Notes: generated from the sequence alone by a model not told the origin. 64,000 bases of DNA from Isoetes taiwanensis (GCA_021234155.1 JAJEKV010000064.1:5642001-5706000); one strand, 5' to 3'; counted from the stretch's first letter, positions 12,421 through 22,998 are shown. Program-made: numbers and translations.

Positions 12421-13976
12421 TTGAATAGTACAATAGTACAATTGGAGGATCAGTAGCGAATAGCAGTTATCTGCTAGAAGTTCGAATGTGTCTTGCATAG
12501 ACACGCAAGACTAGCTTTCCCACATGATCCATACCCGGATCAGGCAGAGGTGAACGCCATGGGTTACATGGAGGTGTAAGTTAGAATATAGGGGGTTCAA
12601 ACATTGCTACAAGCCCGGGTTATATCAAACGTCGGTATTGTAGGAAGACTCACAAAATACTAGGCAGGCACCTTGATGACTCCGGTTAACTTACGATTCC
12701 TAGAAGGGCTCAGTCGCTCTTAGGCCATGACTATGACTTAAATGAGGATGCCAAGTCATTTGGAATGCCACAAGAGTGTCATAGCATCATGGTAGAGAAT
12801 GTAATGACTAACATTTGTAGGATGTAGGACAATGTTGAATCATAACCCCCAATGATAGGTGGGTTGACAACATAAGGGGCATATAATAGCGACTTAGAAG
12901 CCACAAGATGGTTAACGAAGACGTAAAGGTGTAAATGGATTGGTGACTCTACTGAATAAGGGTCACAGCCAAAGGGTGAATTTGATACGTTGTGCTAGGC
13001 ATAAGGGTCGAACGACTGAAAATCGGCCATAGACGTAGAAAACATATTGAGGAAGGGAAGGACCTATATAGGAAGGTTATTACCTTCATGATTGTTGGAT
13101 GAATGGCATAACTTCAAGGGTGATCTTCCTTATTATGCAAAGGTAGATTTCTGGCTTGAGAGGCAGCAAGAGCTGAAAAGCTTATGTAAGGATTTGGTGC
13201 ATGGCTTAGGGAAGAGGACTTTCATGTCCTAGGACAAGATGGTGAATTGAATTCATCAAGGACATTTTTAATAAATAGATAGATAGGTAGATACATTTAT
13301 ACGTCATGCCACATTGGCAGCGTCCATAAGGACATATGACGGAGCCCCAAAGACTTGAACACAAGATCTCTGAATAGAGGATATCTTAGGGAGAGTTGAC
13401 TGGACAACAATGGTTGGTTTGCATTAGATTGATATACCAGAACAATTCTAAGTGATCAACTAAAAGGAATTCCAGTATGGTAGAATATCCTTGTGTAGAA
13501 TTGGAACGAGTGAAGATGTACTGCAAGTCGAGATAACAGTAGGTAGAGTCATGTGGCGGTTCAAAGTGATAGATGGAAGAAGCATCCAGCTAATTGGAGA
13601 TTGACAAGAGTTTCTAGACTAGAATGGTTTATATTAAGAAAACAGAGCTACTACTGAATAGTAGAGAGATGGGTTATTATATCCATTGAATACGGAGAGG
13701 AGGCATTTCCTCATCGTAATGAATGGGGGTAGAATAAAAGGACAAGGTTTCATTCTAGGTGTGCGTGGATAAGATATTGGTTGCGTCCCACGGTTACGAA
13801 GTTCCACGACGAGCATCTGTCGCGGCGGGGAAATGAGGAATTCGGTCTCCTTCCTCGAATCGCGGGTCCGTTCGCCACGTTAAGGAGATTAACATCGAAC
13901 TTGGCCATGTCGATGTAAGTGTTGTAAGATGCTTGGCGAAGAAGAAAACCGATAGTGCAGGAGCAGTCGGCGGAGG

Positions 13977-14139
13977 TCGGCTACGGCAAAAATGCTTGCT
14001 CCGGCGGTTATGGCGAAAATGCTTACTCCGGCGGCTATGATGAAAATGCTTGCTCCGGCGGCTATGGCGAAAATGCTTGCTCCGGCGGCTATGGTAAAAA
14101 TGCTTGCTCCGGCGGCTATGGCGAAGAGGCTTGCTCCGA
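13977..14139. repeat. 27-bp minisatellite, about six units
   Basis: Units of TCCGGCGGCTATGGCGAAAA plus TGCTTGC repeat about six times with few changes. On the plus strand they could be read as a GGYGENACS nonapeptide repeat and on the minus strand as AIAAGASIF. Both strands stay open because the period is a multiple of three, so coding is not implied. Confidence 0.85.
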
Positions 14140-14249
14140 TGGAGTTGTTACCTTCACAACGTGGGTTTACGGAAGACAAACCTCTAATTTAAACAAGGTA
14201 TAGATCCACTATAATTATTAATATAAAAAGGATTATATTCCTTCAAGAA

Positions 14250-14498
14250 AGAAGTTGGCTCATTGGTAAAGGTGTTGGCTCGGGTGTAGAAGGTCAGGGG
14301 TTCAAACCTAGGATGTACCTTTTGCTTACAAGAATGGTTAATTAGAGAAAACAGAATATTAGATATGTATAAGAAAGAGATAGAATATATAAATATAAAG
14401 AGTGTTGGCAAGATGGAAGGGGTGTTGGATTGGAGGTGGGAAGTCATGGGTTCAAAATTGGGCAAATGTAAAAAATGGCAGAATTTTTTTTTTTTTTT
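14250..14498 (+). repeat. tRNA-derived SINE-like repeat with two tRNA-like heads
   Basis: An A-box-like TGGCTCATTGG (14,256-14,266) and a B-box-like GGTTCAAACCT (14,299-14,309) are about 40 bp apart, as in pol III promoters. A diverged second copy of the head (GTTGGCAAGATGG..GGGTTCAAA) lies near 14,402-14,460. A run of T's (about 14,485-14,498) could end transcription. No cloverleaf folds by eye, so it is not a functional tRNA gene. Confidence 0.4.
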
Positions 14499-14923
14499 AA
14501 AAAGTAGGCGGGCGCGTAAACCTGCGCGTTGCCCCTACCCGGCGCTCGCTACGACTGCCAGCGACCTGAAGGTATACCCAGTGAGCAGGTTTAGGGTTTT
14601 GTCCGATTTCGTGGGGTCCACACTCGCTCGACTGCCGTCCCAGGTCGCCCGTAGGTCATTCCCGAGGTCCCGGAGTCGATGGCACCGTACCCTTGCTCGC
14701 CCGATCCGCACCCCATGAAGTACAACTAAGACAAATATACACATACTTTAAAAACTAACAAAACTTACACACCCACAAACCTAACCTGCTAACAAACACA
14801 TCAACCATACTACCAAAGAGGTCTAAAAGTACTCTAGAGCTATCCTCTCTACTTAACGGTCTAGCGTGTTAGTACATGGTCAGTGCAATGATTTGGTCTA
14901 CCAAGATCATGCTCTGTTACCAC
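14470..14923. other. GC-richer 5' leader region of element A
   Basis: A GC-rich block (14,505-14,715) followed by an A/C-rich stretch leading to the primer site. Short open frames run on both strands without recognisable domains. Confidence 0.4.
14911..14922 (-). promoter_or_regulatory. Element A primer binding site (tRNA-Met type)
   Basis: The minus-strand reading TGGTAACAGAGC directly follows the LTR; it is one substitution from the initiator-tRNA-Met site TGGTATCAGAGC. Confidence 0.8.
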
Positions 14924-16472
14924 TGTGACGCTCCCTGGATATATACAGCGCTCCGGACGTATACATACAGGGACTTCCCCCTCCCATGGCAATAAGCTCA
15001 CCATGAGCAGGGCCCTCCGTCTAACTCGGACCATCCATAGAAAGATGCCCGGGTGAAGGACATGGAGGTGTCATTCGGCCCACGCCTTCAATGGGACTCC
15101 TAAGTCGCGGAAGCGTGAATACATGTTAGCATACATCATAAATCATACATAAATAACCACCACGAAGGGTGGCACATCCATCCAAGTACTAACGGCAAAG
15201 AATATGCATCTAATCCTAAGGAAAACGCCCCAAACCCCAGGTTCTACCCTGGCTCAGACTCCTGTGAGGATGGACTGACGGCTCGGTCTCAAGAGATCAG
15301 CAGACAGAGGTATAACCTGGCGTTGGCTGGCATAGAACAGTGGCTAGGGTAGTCCACTCCATCCGCCCCTCCTGTGCACACTTTGCAGACGAGCTGAATC
15401 AAGCTATGGCACCATTGTAGCCTTCCGGAGACGCAATCCCAAGGAATCACCCTTCGGGACTACTCCGGGTTACATCTCCCCGGTCCGATGAGGCCGGTCA
15501 GAGAAGTGTCCCTTCCCAGGGTCGCAGTGAATCCATGGGCGAACTAGAGGACACGTGCCGCATCAGCAACCCCCGCATCCGTACGCGACCTACTCCCCTA
15601 ACTTTATCTTCAAAGTACAGGATGATCACACCACTGTACCCAGGGAGTGTCAGACCCATACCCGGCCCTCTACGTGACCGACTATTAGGCCTAGCTCACT
15701 GAAGGAGTCCCCGTAGCCATTTATGCTCAGGCGAGACCCCACCCCACACTTCATCACTACGGCCCCTTATCTGGTGCTTCAATGATGCCATAGATTCCAC
15801 AGCTCGGTGGAATCTTGTACACAGGCCGCAACTAATGGGAATAATACAGGGCTCTATCTAGGAGCATACTACAATACATGGGCTCAGAGGTCTCTACCCC
15901 CCGTAATCCCCCATCCCCAGAGTGCTAACTAAGCAAAGAACTACTAAACCATCAACCAAAGCACATACAGAGACTAGAGATAAGAATATTCACCATATCA
16001 ATCAAGGGTTAGCCTAATAGGTAAACCACAGAGAGAACCAGAGAGAGAACACACCACAGAGAAGCGCTATGCTATAGATCAACAAAGTAACCTACCGACT
16101 AACCGTCAAATCGGTCTTGGGCTGCTCCATCTCGACTAGCTGAAGGGTGCCTGGCTGCTACTTCTCCTCCTCCATCTCCAACTGCTCCTAATTCGAATTG
16201 GGGCCCAAAAGCCCTAATTTGGGTGTCCCAAATGGGAACCCCTGTCTTGCCCAATCGATTTGGGCCAGGTGGCATGTCATTAATTAACTAATTAACTAAT
16301 TAGGTTAATTAAGACATAAATACCCTTAATTAGGTTTTATTAATTTAGCATAGCTAAATTAATCCCTTTTAGGTCAACCCCCTAGGTTAACATACCCCAT
16401 GGTGGCGTATGCCTACTACGTGACGTGTTAGTATATTTATACGTATACCATATAAATACGTGGAACGTCACA
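14924..16472 (-). repeat. Element A 5' LTR
   Basis: 1,549 bp partner of 7,003-8,551. It lies next to the minus-strand primer site, which makes it the 5' LTR. Confidence 0.93.
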
Positions 16473-16601
16473 TAACCTGTTTTTTATTTTGAGCTGAGGT
16501 TTCTATTTTCTGCCTTGTACCCACTATTCCTCTGTCTTTATAAAGCATATCTTCAACAAAGTATACATCCCTGCTTGTTATGATCCTCTTTGTTAGAGGT
16601 T

Positions 16602-17143
16602 TGTTGACGGATTTTCCCCACAATCCCCAACAAGTGGCCTCAAGAGGCAAGAATCAAGATCAAATTTGATGCTGCAAGATAAAGAATGAGAGAGATTCAA
16701 AGAAAAAATCTCGGGCCTAAAATAATCTTCAATCTATAAGAATAAGAGAAGGAAATACAATGCAAATTGCCCTCCATGCCTCTGAAACATGGAGGGCCTC
16801 TGAATCCATGATCAAGAGAGGTCTCTGAACCCTCTCAAGGATCTTGGATCAGGGAGAGAGGAGGAACTCGTGTCCCTCAAAAATTTTAAATACCTTGCAC
16901 CTCATAATCTTCACCCTCCATTCCAACCTCTTCATCATAACCTTCCATTTTGCCTCTTCATCTTAACCTTTGATTTATGCCCCTTCATCTTAGCCTTGTA
17001 TTTTCACCTCTTTATCTTAGCCATTTTAAATAATTGTAGTAAACATCCCAAAGGCCCTTATAAATCTAGGCCCTTAGGTTACAAATACTCCTTCACGCCC
17101 CCTCCTTTCTTATGTTGACCGGGTGCCAAAATCCCAGTCAACA
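16602..17143. repeat. LTR of nested short element, left copy
   Basis: 542 bp, near identical to 18,467-18,995 apart from a ~13-base insertion and scattered substitutions. It contains a TTATAAATCTAGG TATA-like string on the plus strand. Confidence 0.9.
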
Positions 17144-17221
17144 TCTCGCCCGAACAAAAAATGGGTCGGTCCCCTCGGCCCAAATGCTTCAACTTCTTTT
17201 TCTCCATTTGAATACAATGAT

Positions 17222-17346
17222 TTGGAGGTTTTTAGGGTGTACTCCAACACCATCGAATAATAATAATATTTGGAGGTTTTAGGGTGTACTCCAACACCAT
17301 ATAATGATAATAAAACTTTGGAGGTTTTAGGGTGTACTCCAACACC
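17222..17346. repeat. 48-bp tandem repeat, about 2.6 units
   Basis: The unit TTGGAGGTTTTAGGGTGTAC plus TCCAACACCA recurs at 17,222, 17,270 and 17,318, with an AT-rich spacer (ATAATAATA-like). Each unit contains the short inverted repeat GTGT..ACAC. Confidence 0.85.
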
Positions 17347-18466
17347 AGAAAATGGTGATAATATATTGTGTCAAAATAATGAAATAATGAGATGTCAAAA
17401 TTTTGCATAAGAGCTTTGGGGTAGGGCATAAATAAATGTTAACGCAAGTGGTAAAATTTCAATGAAGTCCACAATTTCTGGGCTTTTGCAAGGGGAGGCA
17501 TAAAGGCATTATGCCATTCAATAAAACAAGACCAAAGGGTTAGAAGATATGAAAAGGACGCCCAAACAAAAAAAAATCTGCAATAGAAAGCAAAGTATGG
17601 GCAATGGTCGAAATAATAAAGTGGGGCAATGGTCAAAAAATTAGGTTTTGAAGCTCAAAAATATGTTTATAAAAATGGAAGGCAGAGCTTTCGGATTTGG
17701 TCGGCAAACAGGCGGCTATGGCAGTGATACAGCTCGAATTTAGGAGAAGCCATGGCGTTCATGCTGTTCTTTTCCCCCTCCTTTTCACTTCTTTCCTTCC
17801 TTTTCTTCTGCAGGTTCGGCCATGGCTATGGTTTTTGCCTCTGTCCTTCCTTGTGCAGATTCGTCAGCAGCAAACAGGGATGGCGGCAGATAAGCTCCCT
17901 TTCCGTTTTCTTGCAGGTCGGCAGAATCTTGGGTGCTTGCAGAAGATGGCATGGCTATTTACTGCTTTCCTTCCTAACGTTTGGAAGCACAACACAGATG
18001 GAATGCAAAAGCATACTGGCAATGGCAGAAACAGAGGTCTTCTTTCTTTTCTTTTTTTTTCTAAACATGGCACATTCAGAGCAGGGCATACAAAGAATAG
18101 GATTGGAAGGCCGGCCTATGCTGGCTCTCCAAAAAATAAGCCAAGAAGTATTTCAATTTTCTGTAGCAATCTTCAGCAAGGCGCAGCTTCTCCTTCCTAT
18201 AACAGCTTCAAGCAGCAACTTTTTATTCTTTCTTCCTTGTAACTTTGCTGCTTAAAGAAATATCCTTGAACTCCTTTCTTCCATCTCATTTGCCAGAGCA
18301 GAATAGGAATGGCAAGATATCAGGGAATCAAAACGGGACAGCAGAATATAAATGGCAGAGAATAGAAAGCGGGATTTAAGGTATGGAAGACATGATACAG
18401 AAAAGAAACAGCAGCACCAAAATCTGATCCCGGGGAAAATTTAGGATCTCGGTAGAACCTCCATTT

Positions 18467-18995
18467 TGTTGACGGATTTTCCCCACAATCCCCAACAAGT
18501 GGCCTCAAGAGGCAAGAATCAAGATCAAATTTGATGCTGCAAGATAAAGAATGAGAGAGATTCAAAGAAAAAATCTTGGGCCCAAAATAATCTTCAATCT
18601 ATAAGAATAAGAGAAGGAAATACAATGCAAATTGCCCTCCATGCCTCTGAAACATGGAGGGCCTCTGAATCCATGATCAAGAGAGGTCTCTGAACCCTCT
18701 CAAGAATCTTGGATCAGGGAGAGAGGAGGAACTCGTGTCCCTCAAAAATTTTAAATACCTTGCACCTCAGAATCTTCACCCTCCATTCCAATCTCTTCAT
18801 CATAACCTTCCATTTTGCCTCTTCATCTTAACCTTTGATTTATGCCCCTTCTTAGCCTTCTATTTTCACCTCTTTATCTTAGCCATTTTAAATAATTGTA
18901 GTAAACATCCCAAAGGCCCTTATAAATCTAGGCCCTAAGCTCCTTCACGCCCCCTCCTTTCTTATGTTGACCGGATGCCAAAATCCCGGTCAACA
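18467..18995. repeat. LTR of nested short element, right copy
   Basis: 529 bp partner of 16,602-17,143, ending CCCGGTCAACA directly before the AGGTT duplication. Confidence 0.9.
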
Positions 18996-19685
18996 AGGTT
19001 CATATAATAAATATCCATTTGACTGTTCATCATACCCTATTAAATAACATTCCACAGCTCTGTCATCTAGCTTTTTTCGAGTCTCTTCTGGTACATGTGC
19101 ATATGAGAGGCAGCCATATACTCTGAATTTGTCATAACCAGGTTTCATTCCATACCATAATTCATCTGGACATTTTCCATTTATGCTTCTGGAAGGCAAC
19201 TTATTTTGAATTATTACTGTAGTTTTAACAGCTTCTTCCCAAAGAAAGTTAGGCAATCCAGCATGCTTAATCATTGATCTTACAGCATTCAAGATGGTTC
19301 TATTCTTTCTCTCTGAGACTCCATTTTGTTGTGGTGTATGAGAGCATGTCACTTGTCTCCTTATGCCATTTCGAAAGGAATAGTTATTGAATCTGTTTGA
19401 CACAAATTCTTCACCTCTGTCAGTTCTTAGACATTTGATTTTCTTACCTGTCTGCCTTTCAGCTTCAGCTTGAAATCGTTTAAAAGCCTCAAATGCTTGA
19501 TCTTTAGTTCTCAAGGTATAGCACTTGGTTTTTCTGCAAAAATCATCAGTAAATGTAATAAAGTACCATTTTCCATGTATACTTCTAACATTCAAAGGCC
19601 CACAAAGATCACTGTGTATTAATTCAATAATTTCTTTGGATCTTTGTCCTTTCTTTGGGTCTTTGTCCTTTAAGGCAGCCCGCAC
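18996..19685 (-). pseudogene. Copia integrase
   Basis: Integrase core of Copia pol, which inserts the cDNA into the chromosome. The acidic triad is visible: D in LIHSDLCGP, D in CLRTDRGEEF and E in NGVSERKNRT, with HTPQQNGVSERKNRT typical of Copia. The C-terminal WYGMKPGYDKFRVYGCLSY and LIGYDEQSNGYLLY blocks follow. The frame is about 230 residues long and is interrupted at 18,996 by the nested element. The N-terminal HHCC region lies in the next frame (19,714-20,088), separated by a frameshift or stop. Confidence 0.92.
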
Positions 19686-19713
19686 AATGAAAATGTTCCT
19701 CCTTTCCTTTTCC

Positions 19714-20088
19714 TCATGTAATATATCCTAATTTAATCATGAGCTCCAAATTATCAATGTGAGTATGTCCTAAGCGTTCATGCCATATTTTAAAAGTAGG
19801 AGCTGTAATTGCATTAACACTTTCAAGTATATTGTTGTGAAATCCAAACAGTTTGCCAACTCTCTTTGCCAGAAATTTTACTTCATTATTCAAGAGAACT
19901 TTGCAACAATTTATCTCGAAATTAACATGATATCCCAAGTCTACTAGCTGAGTTACAGAGATCAAATTTTTAACTAGATTTGGCACACATAATACATTCT
20001 CTAGAATGATTGGTTTTCCTTCTAGATCAAATAGCTCCAACATTCCTGCTTGTTCTACTTTTCGCAAGTTTCCATCTCCCATCTGCAC
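19714..20088 (-). pseudogene. Copia protease C-terminus and GAG-pre-integrase domain
   Basis: Contains the end of the aspartic protease fold (LENVLCVPNLVKNLISVTQL) and the pre-integrase zinc-binding block IWHERLGHTHIDNLELM. The frame continues from the gag-protease frame at 20,055-20,825 after a small overlap, which indicates a frameshift near 20,060-20,090. Confidence 0.88.
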
Positions 20089-21264
20089 AAAACTTGAGTT
20101 CTTGGAGAATTTTGCCTTGACTTGGAAGGTGACTTAATCACACTTCTTTCAGCTCCACTATCTAGCACATATAAGTTATCATCATTCTTTAGTTTGCTTT
20201 CTGAAATTACTGACAGCAATTTAGAATTTCTTACCTCTGCATTCTCGTCAGACTCCTCATCTGGCTCACTTGCTTGTTTTGTAGCTATGTTGACTTGTGC
20301 AGATTTGCCTCTCCCCTTGCCTTGAATTCTTCTTCCTTCAGAATTAGATCCCCTGCCTCTGCCAGTTTTGAATGTATCTGTCTCTTTGTTTCTGGAAAAA
20401 TCCTTGGGACTAGAGTAGTTTGTAGCCAAGTGATCATATCCTTGGCAATTATAACATTTGGTCCCTTTAGATAGTTTGGGACAGTTACTCTTAAGGTGAC
20501 CATAGGCATTGCATACAAAACATGGACCAATCCTTTTTTCTTCACGTCTTTTGCCAGCATAAAGAATTTTACTGGATTCCTCCTCATCCTCTTTGGTCAG
20601 TTCATGCTGTTCTAGTTCAGTCTTTATTATGTTCTCAGCTTCTTCTCTACTTTTAGCAGTGTTTCTAATCAGGATAGACAGATTTTTCCATTTAGAAAAG
20701 GCTCTTGCTAAAGATAAAATTTGGTATTCTTTTGTAATGGGGACTCCAGCAGCTTCAAGATCAGCAATTACATTGTCAGATTTCTCAAAGAAATCCTTGA
20801 CATCCTCTCCTTCTTTGTACTTCAAATCCCTAAGTTCTTTATCTAAGACATCTAACTAGGATGAAGTTTTTACCTGATAAGTCTTCAAGAGATATATCCA
20901 CATTTCCCTTGGTGACATATTTCTCATTCTAAGCAGAATGCTAGAGCTCAGCTTACGTTTTATAACCGCTTTGGCTTCCAGAATTTTTGCTTTAAAAGCA
21001 ATGTCTGGTACTTCAATTGTCGCCTCCATAGAGCTAATCTTTGTTGGGACTTCCACCAGTCCCTGAGGCAGCAGCACTAGCATACGATTTCCCTTTACTG
21101 GTTGTTTGAACAACCACAAGATTCTGCTCCCCTTCTTCTATAACTTCCCATAGACCTTCTACTCTTAATACTTCTTCAACTTTTTCCTTCCAGACTTGGA
21201 ATCCAGAGCCACCTTTATACACTTCAATGGCACTCATAAGTGTGGCTCCCAGTCTGCTGGCCAT
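20055..21264 (-). pseudogene. Copia gag and protease N-terminus, frameshifted
   Basis: The likely start is the ATG at 21,264 (MASRLGATLMSAIEVYKG), just after the primer site. Gag continues in a second frame (20,856-21,119: PREMWIYLLKTYQ) and a third (20,055-20,825: DFFEKSDNVIADL, RIDR-equivalent helix region). Two zinc knuckles follow: CFVCNAYGHLKSNC is complete, while the second, CYNCQGYDHLATNY, has lost its last cysteine. The protease begins LYVLDSGAERSV with the catalytic DSGA. Gag would form the particle and bind RNA; the frameshifts, a stop and the lost cysteine mark this copy as dead. Confidence 0.9.
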
Positions 21265-21274
21265 GTTTAATCCT

Positions 21275-21286
21275 GCTCTGATACCA
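21275..21286 (-). promoter_or_regulatory. Copia primer binding site (tRNA-Met)
   Basis: The minus strand reads TGGTATCAGAGC two bases from the LTR end, an exact match to the usual plant initiator-tRNA-Met site. Confidence 0.9.
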
Positions 21287-21288
21287 TT

Positions 21289-21763
21289 TGTTAACAATGT
21301 TTGGTTAGATCAATAGTTTATCACCATAGAAATACAAGCTAGTCACCATAGAAATATAAACTAGTCAATAGCACATATAATGCATTATAGTAACCATTGA
21401 ACCAAATCATATGAAAACACTGTAGCTATGGTATTAAGCAAAACATTGTTCAACATAAGGTCGAAACCATTCAAACCTTTACTTCTTGTATTCTCCTGAT
21501 GAATCCGGCACTGCTCAGTGCCAGACCCGTTCATTGCATTGCTCAAATACAGAGCAATCCGTCAGTTAAGCATGACCGACTGGATGCTAGAGCTGTGGTG
21601 GTTTGACTTGATCGGGCCACCTTAAAAATATAAAATAAGAAGATAGCAAAAGTCCAACAATGCTTTTTATGGAATAAGCAATGAACTATTAGGTAGAATA
21701 CGATATAAAATCATATTCTACAATAGTTGGTAATGCTCATCATTATGGCATGATTAAACAACA
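21289..21763 (-). repeat. Copia 5' LTR
   Basis: 475-bp partner of 4,489-4,963, followed by the target duplication GTTTT. Confidence 0.93.
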
Positions 21764-21879
21764 GTTTTCACAGTCATGAAGATTTTTTATTGGAGTTATT
21801 CATTGTTCAATTAATAGGTGCAACTTTGAAAAGAAAATCATTGACATCACAAAAGCTTGATCACAAAGATATAATAAGA

Positions 21880-22974
21880 AAGTCACAAAAGTCTACTTGC
21901 TTCCTGGGATGCGGTTAGATCTTTATTCCATGTTAATCCCCAAGCTTGTGCTTCATTGTCAATGTCATGCTGGTGGCTTCCCCTGCAAGGTATGCATGAT
22001 CAACAGCCTTTATGTGCACTTGTACATCCAAAGACCCAACGGCGTTGGCGGCTAGCTGGGGTTCTAACGATTGGAACTTGGTATGACTCTGGTCATCTTT
22101 TGTCATGGGAGGCTTTTCAGACGAAATTTCTGTTATACAGATGGGATCGGCAAATCTGGGCTGGGGTGGCTGATTTTTTGCCATCCATTGTGCAGCAACC
22201 ACAGGCTGATGTGCCTATTTGGATATGTGATGCACGTCTTAAGCCAGAAAAGTTTGTTTCTTCCATGTACAGGCTGCTTTTAGATTGTGAGCCTCTTCCC
22301 GCACTGGCATCTTCAGGTTCCCCAACCACAGTGGAAAAGTGTTTGGATGTGGACATGGGATAAATTGCTCCACCCTAAAGTGTCAGCGTTGCGATGGCAA
22401 ATTCTCCATAGATGTGTTCGAGTGAATGTCTTGGTTCATAAGATGAACCCTAGAGTCTCAGATCGTTGCCCTCTCTGTGGCCAACGCGTTGAAACTATTG
22501 AACAATGCTTCTTCTTGTGCGATCATCTACGGCTTGCTTGGAAGTGGTTGTTCACTCTTTTCAGTGTGTCTCTTACTAGCCAGGAGATCCTACTTGCACT
22601 TTATCCCCCTGTTTGGCCTAACTTACGTAAGCGGGCATTTCATATTGCTTCTAGTTGGATTTTGTGGTCTATCTGGCAGAGGCGACGTTTGTGTATTTTC
22701 CAAGGTGCACACATCTCCCGACGGCGACTTCTTCGTTGTGCTTTCGGTGAAGATCACTAAAGCTTATCGTTGCTCATCTCTAGCTGATGATAAAAAGGAG
22801 ATCATTTGGCAGACGTATTTACGGTGTTCTTTTATGTATAGACGGGTGTTTTTGCCTAGTTGGGTCAGCCTATCCACTAGGGTTTTATTCCTGTCTGTGC
22901 ATTGTGTATTGTGCCTTTGTTCTTGTCAATAAAAAGAGCCTCACGTCCTTCCAAAAAAAAAAAAAAAAAAAAAA
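21880..22974 (+). mobile_element. 5'-truncated L1-type LINE with poly(A) tail
   Basis: The insertion is bounded by a 17-bp duplication ACAAAGATATAATAAGA (21,863-21,879 and 22,975-22,991) and ends in a ~22-base A tail after CAATAAAAAGAGCCTCACG. This 3' terminus resembles the second poly(A) LINE at 59,961-59,998 (AATAAAGGCTCAAGTCCTTC). Confidence 0.9.
21956..22770 (+). pseudogene. LINE C-terminal zf-RVT region
   Basis: Homologous to 58,950-59,845. The frames contain TQRRWR-type and WDRQIW blocks, then KVSALRWQILHRCVRVNVLV and the zinc-binding CPLCGQRVETIEQCFFLC (zf-RVT, found after the RT in plant LINEs). It shifts frame at least once near 22,290, so it does not encode a full protein. Confidence 0.85.
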
Positions 22975-22998
22975 ACAAAGATATAATAAGAGACCTTC

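Larger units (their letters stand above)
8552..14923. other. Internal domain of element A, no intact gene
   Basis: 6.4 kb with only short frames on both strands. Besides the purine tract and primer site it holds the decayed plus-strand Gypsy pol (about 11,100-12,420), a 27-bp minisatellite (13,977-14,139) and a tRNA-like repeat pair (14,250-14,498). The stretch 8,640-11,000 has no recognisable motif. Confidence 0.6.
7003..16472 (-). mobile_element. Gypsy-type non-autonomous LTR element (LARD-like), element A
   Basis: Two 1,549-bp LTRs (7,003-8,551 and 14,924-16,472) begin TGTGACG and end CGTCACA and are flanked by the 5-bp duplication TAACC (6,998-7,002 and 16,473-16,477). The element reads on the minus strand: a primer site TGGTAACAGAGC, two bases off the tRNA-Met consensus, is at about 14,911-14,922, and the purine tract AAGGTGGGGAA is at 8,552-8,562. 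The internal 6.4 kb has no intact gag or pol on its own strand. A LARD carried in trans by a relative fits best. The LTR termini resemble those of element B (TGTGACAT..CGTCACA), so both belong to related Gypsy lineages. Confidence 0.92.
16602..18995 (-). mobile_element. Short non-coding LTR element nested in Copia pol
   Basis: Direct repeats of 542 bp (16,602-17,143) and 529 bp (18,467-18,995) begin TGTTGACGG and end GTCAACA and are flanked by the 5-bp duplication AGGTT (16,597-16,601 and 18,996-19,000). The 1.3-kb interior has no gag or pol motif; the open frames around 17,697-18,255 on the plus strand are low-complexity. Orientation is tentative: next to the right LTR the minus strand reads TGGAGGTTCTACCGAGATC, a possible primer site, and next to the left LTR GGGCGAGA, a possible purine tract. 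It is a non-autonomous element inserted in the Copia integrase-RT linker after the Copia insertion. Confidence 0.9.
4489..21763 (-). mobile_element. Ty1/copia retrotransposon, split by nested insertions
   Basis: Two 475-bp direct repeats begin TGTTAACAATG and end AAACAACA on the plus strand, flanked by the 5-bp duplication GTTTT (4,484-4,488 and 21,764-21,768). The 5' LTR is on the right: the initiator-tRNA-Met primer site TGGTATCAGAGC reads on the minus strand at 21,275-21,286, and the purine tract GAAGGAGGAA lies at 4,964-4,973. Between them, on the minus strand, come gag, protease, integrase, reverse transcriptase and RNase H, the Copia order. Removing the nested insertions leaves about 5.2 kb. 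It is inactive because of insertions at 6.3, 7.0 and 16.6 kb and several frameshifts. Confidence 0.93.

Noticed and set aside
13955-14203. A glycine-rich protein gene (GGYGENACS repeats)
   Set aside because: The frame is a by-product of a 27-bp minisatellite that is open on both strands, with no start context, domain or conserved flanks.
14250-14320. A functional tRNA gene
   Set aside because: A- and B-box-like strings are present but acceptor, D and T stems do not pair.
17222-17346. CRISPR-like array
   Set aside because: The period is 48 bp with only about 2.6 units, spacers are related AT-rich sequence, and the setting is a plant retroelement.
17697-18255. Two overlapping plus-strand frames of 181 and 167 residues
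   Set aside because: They lie in the non-coding interior of an LTR element, are Phe/Leu/Ser-rich from pyrimidine-rich DNA, overlap each other and show no known domain.
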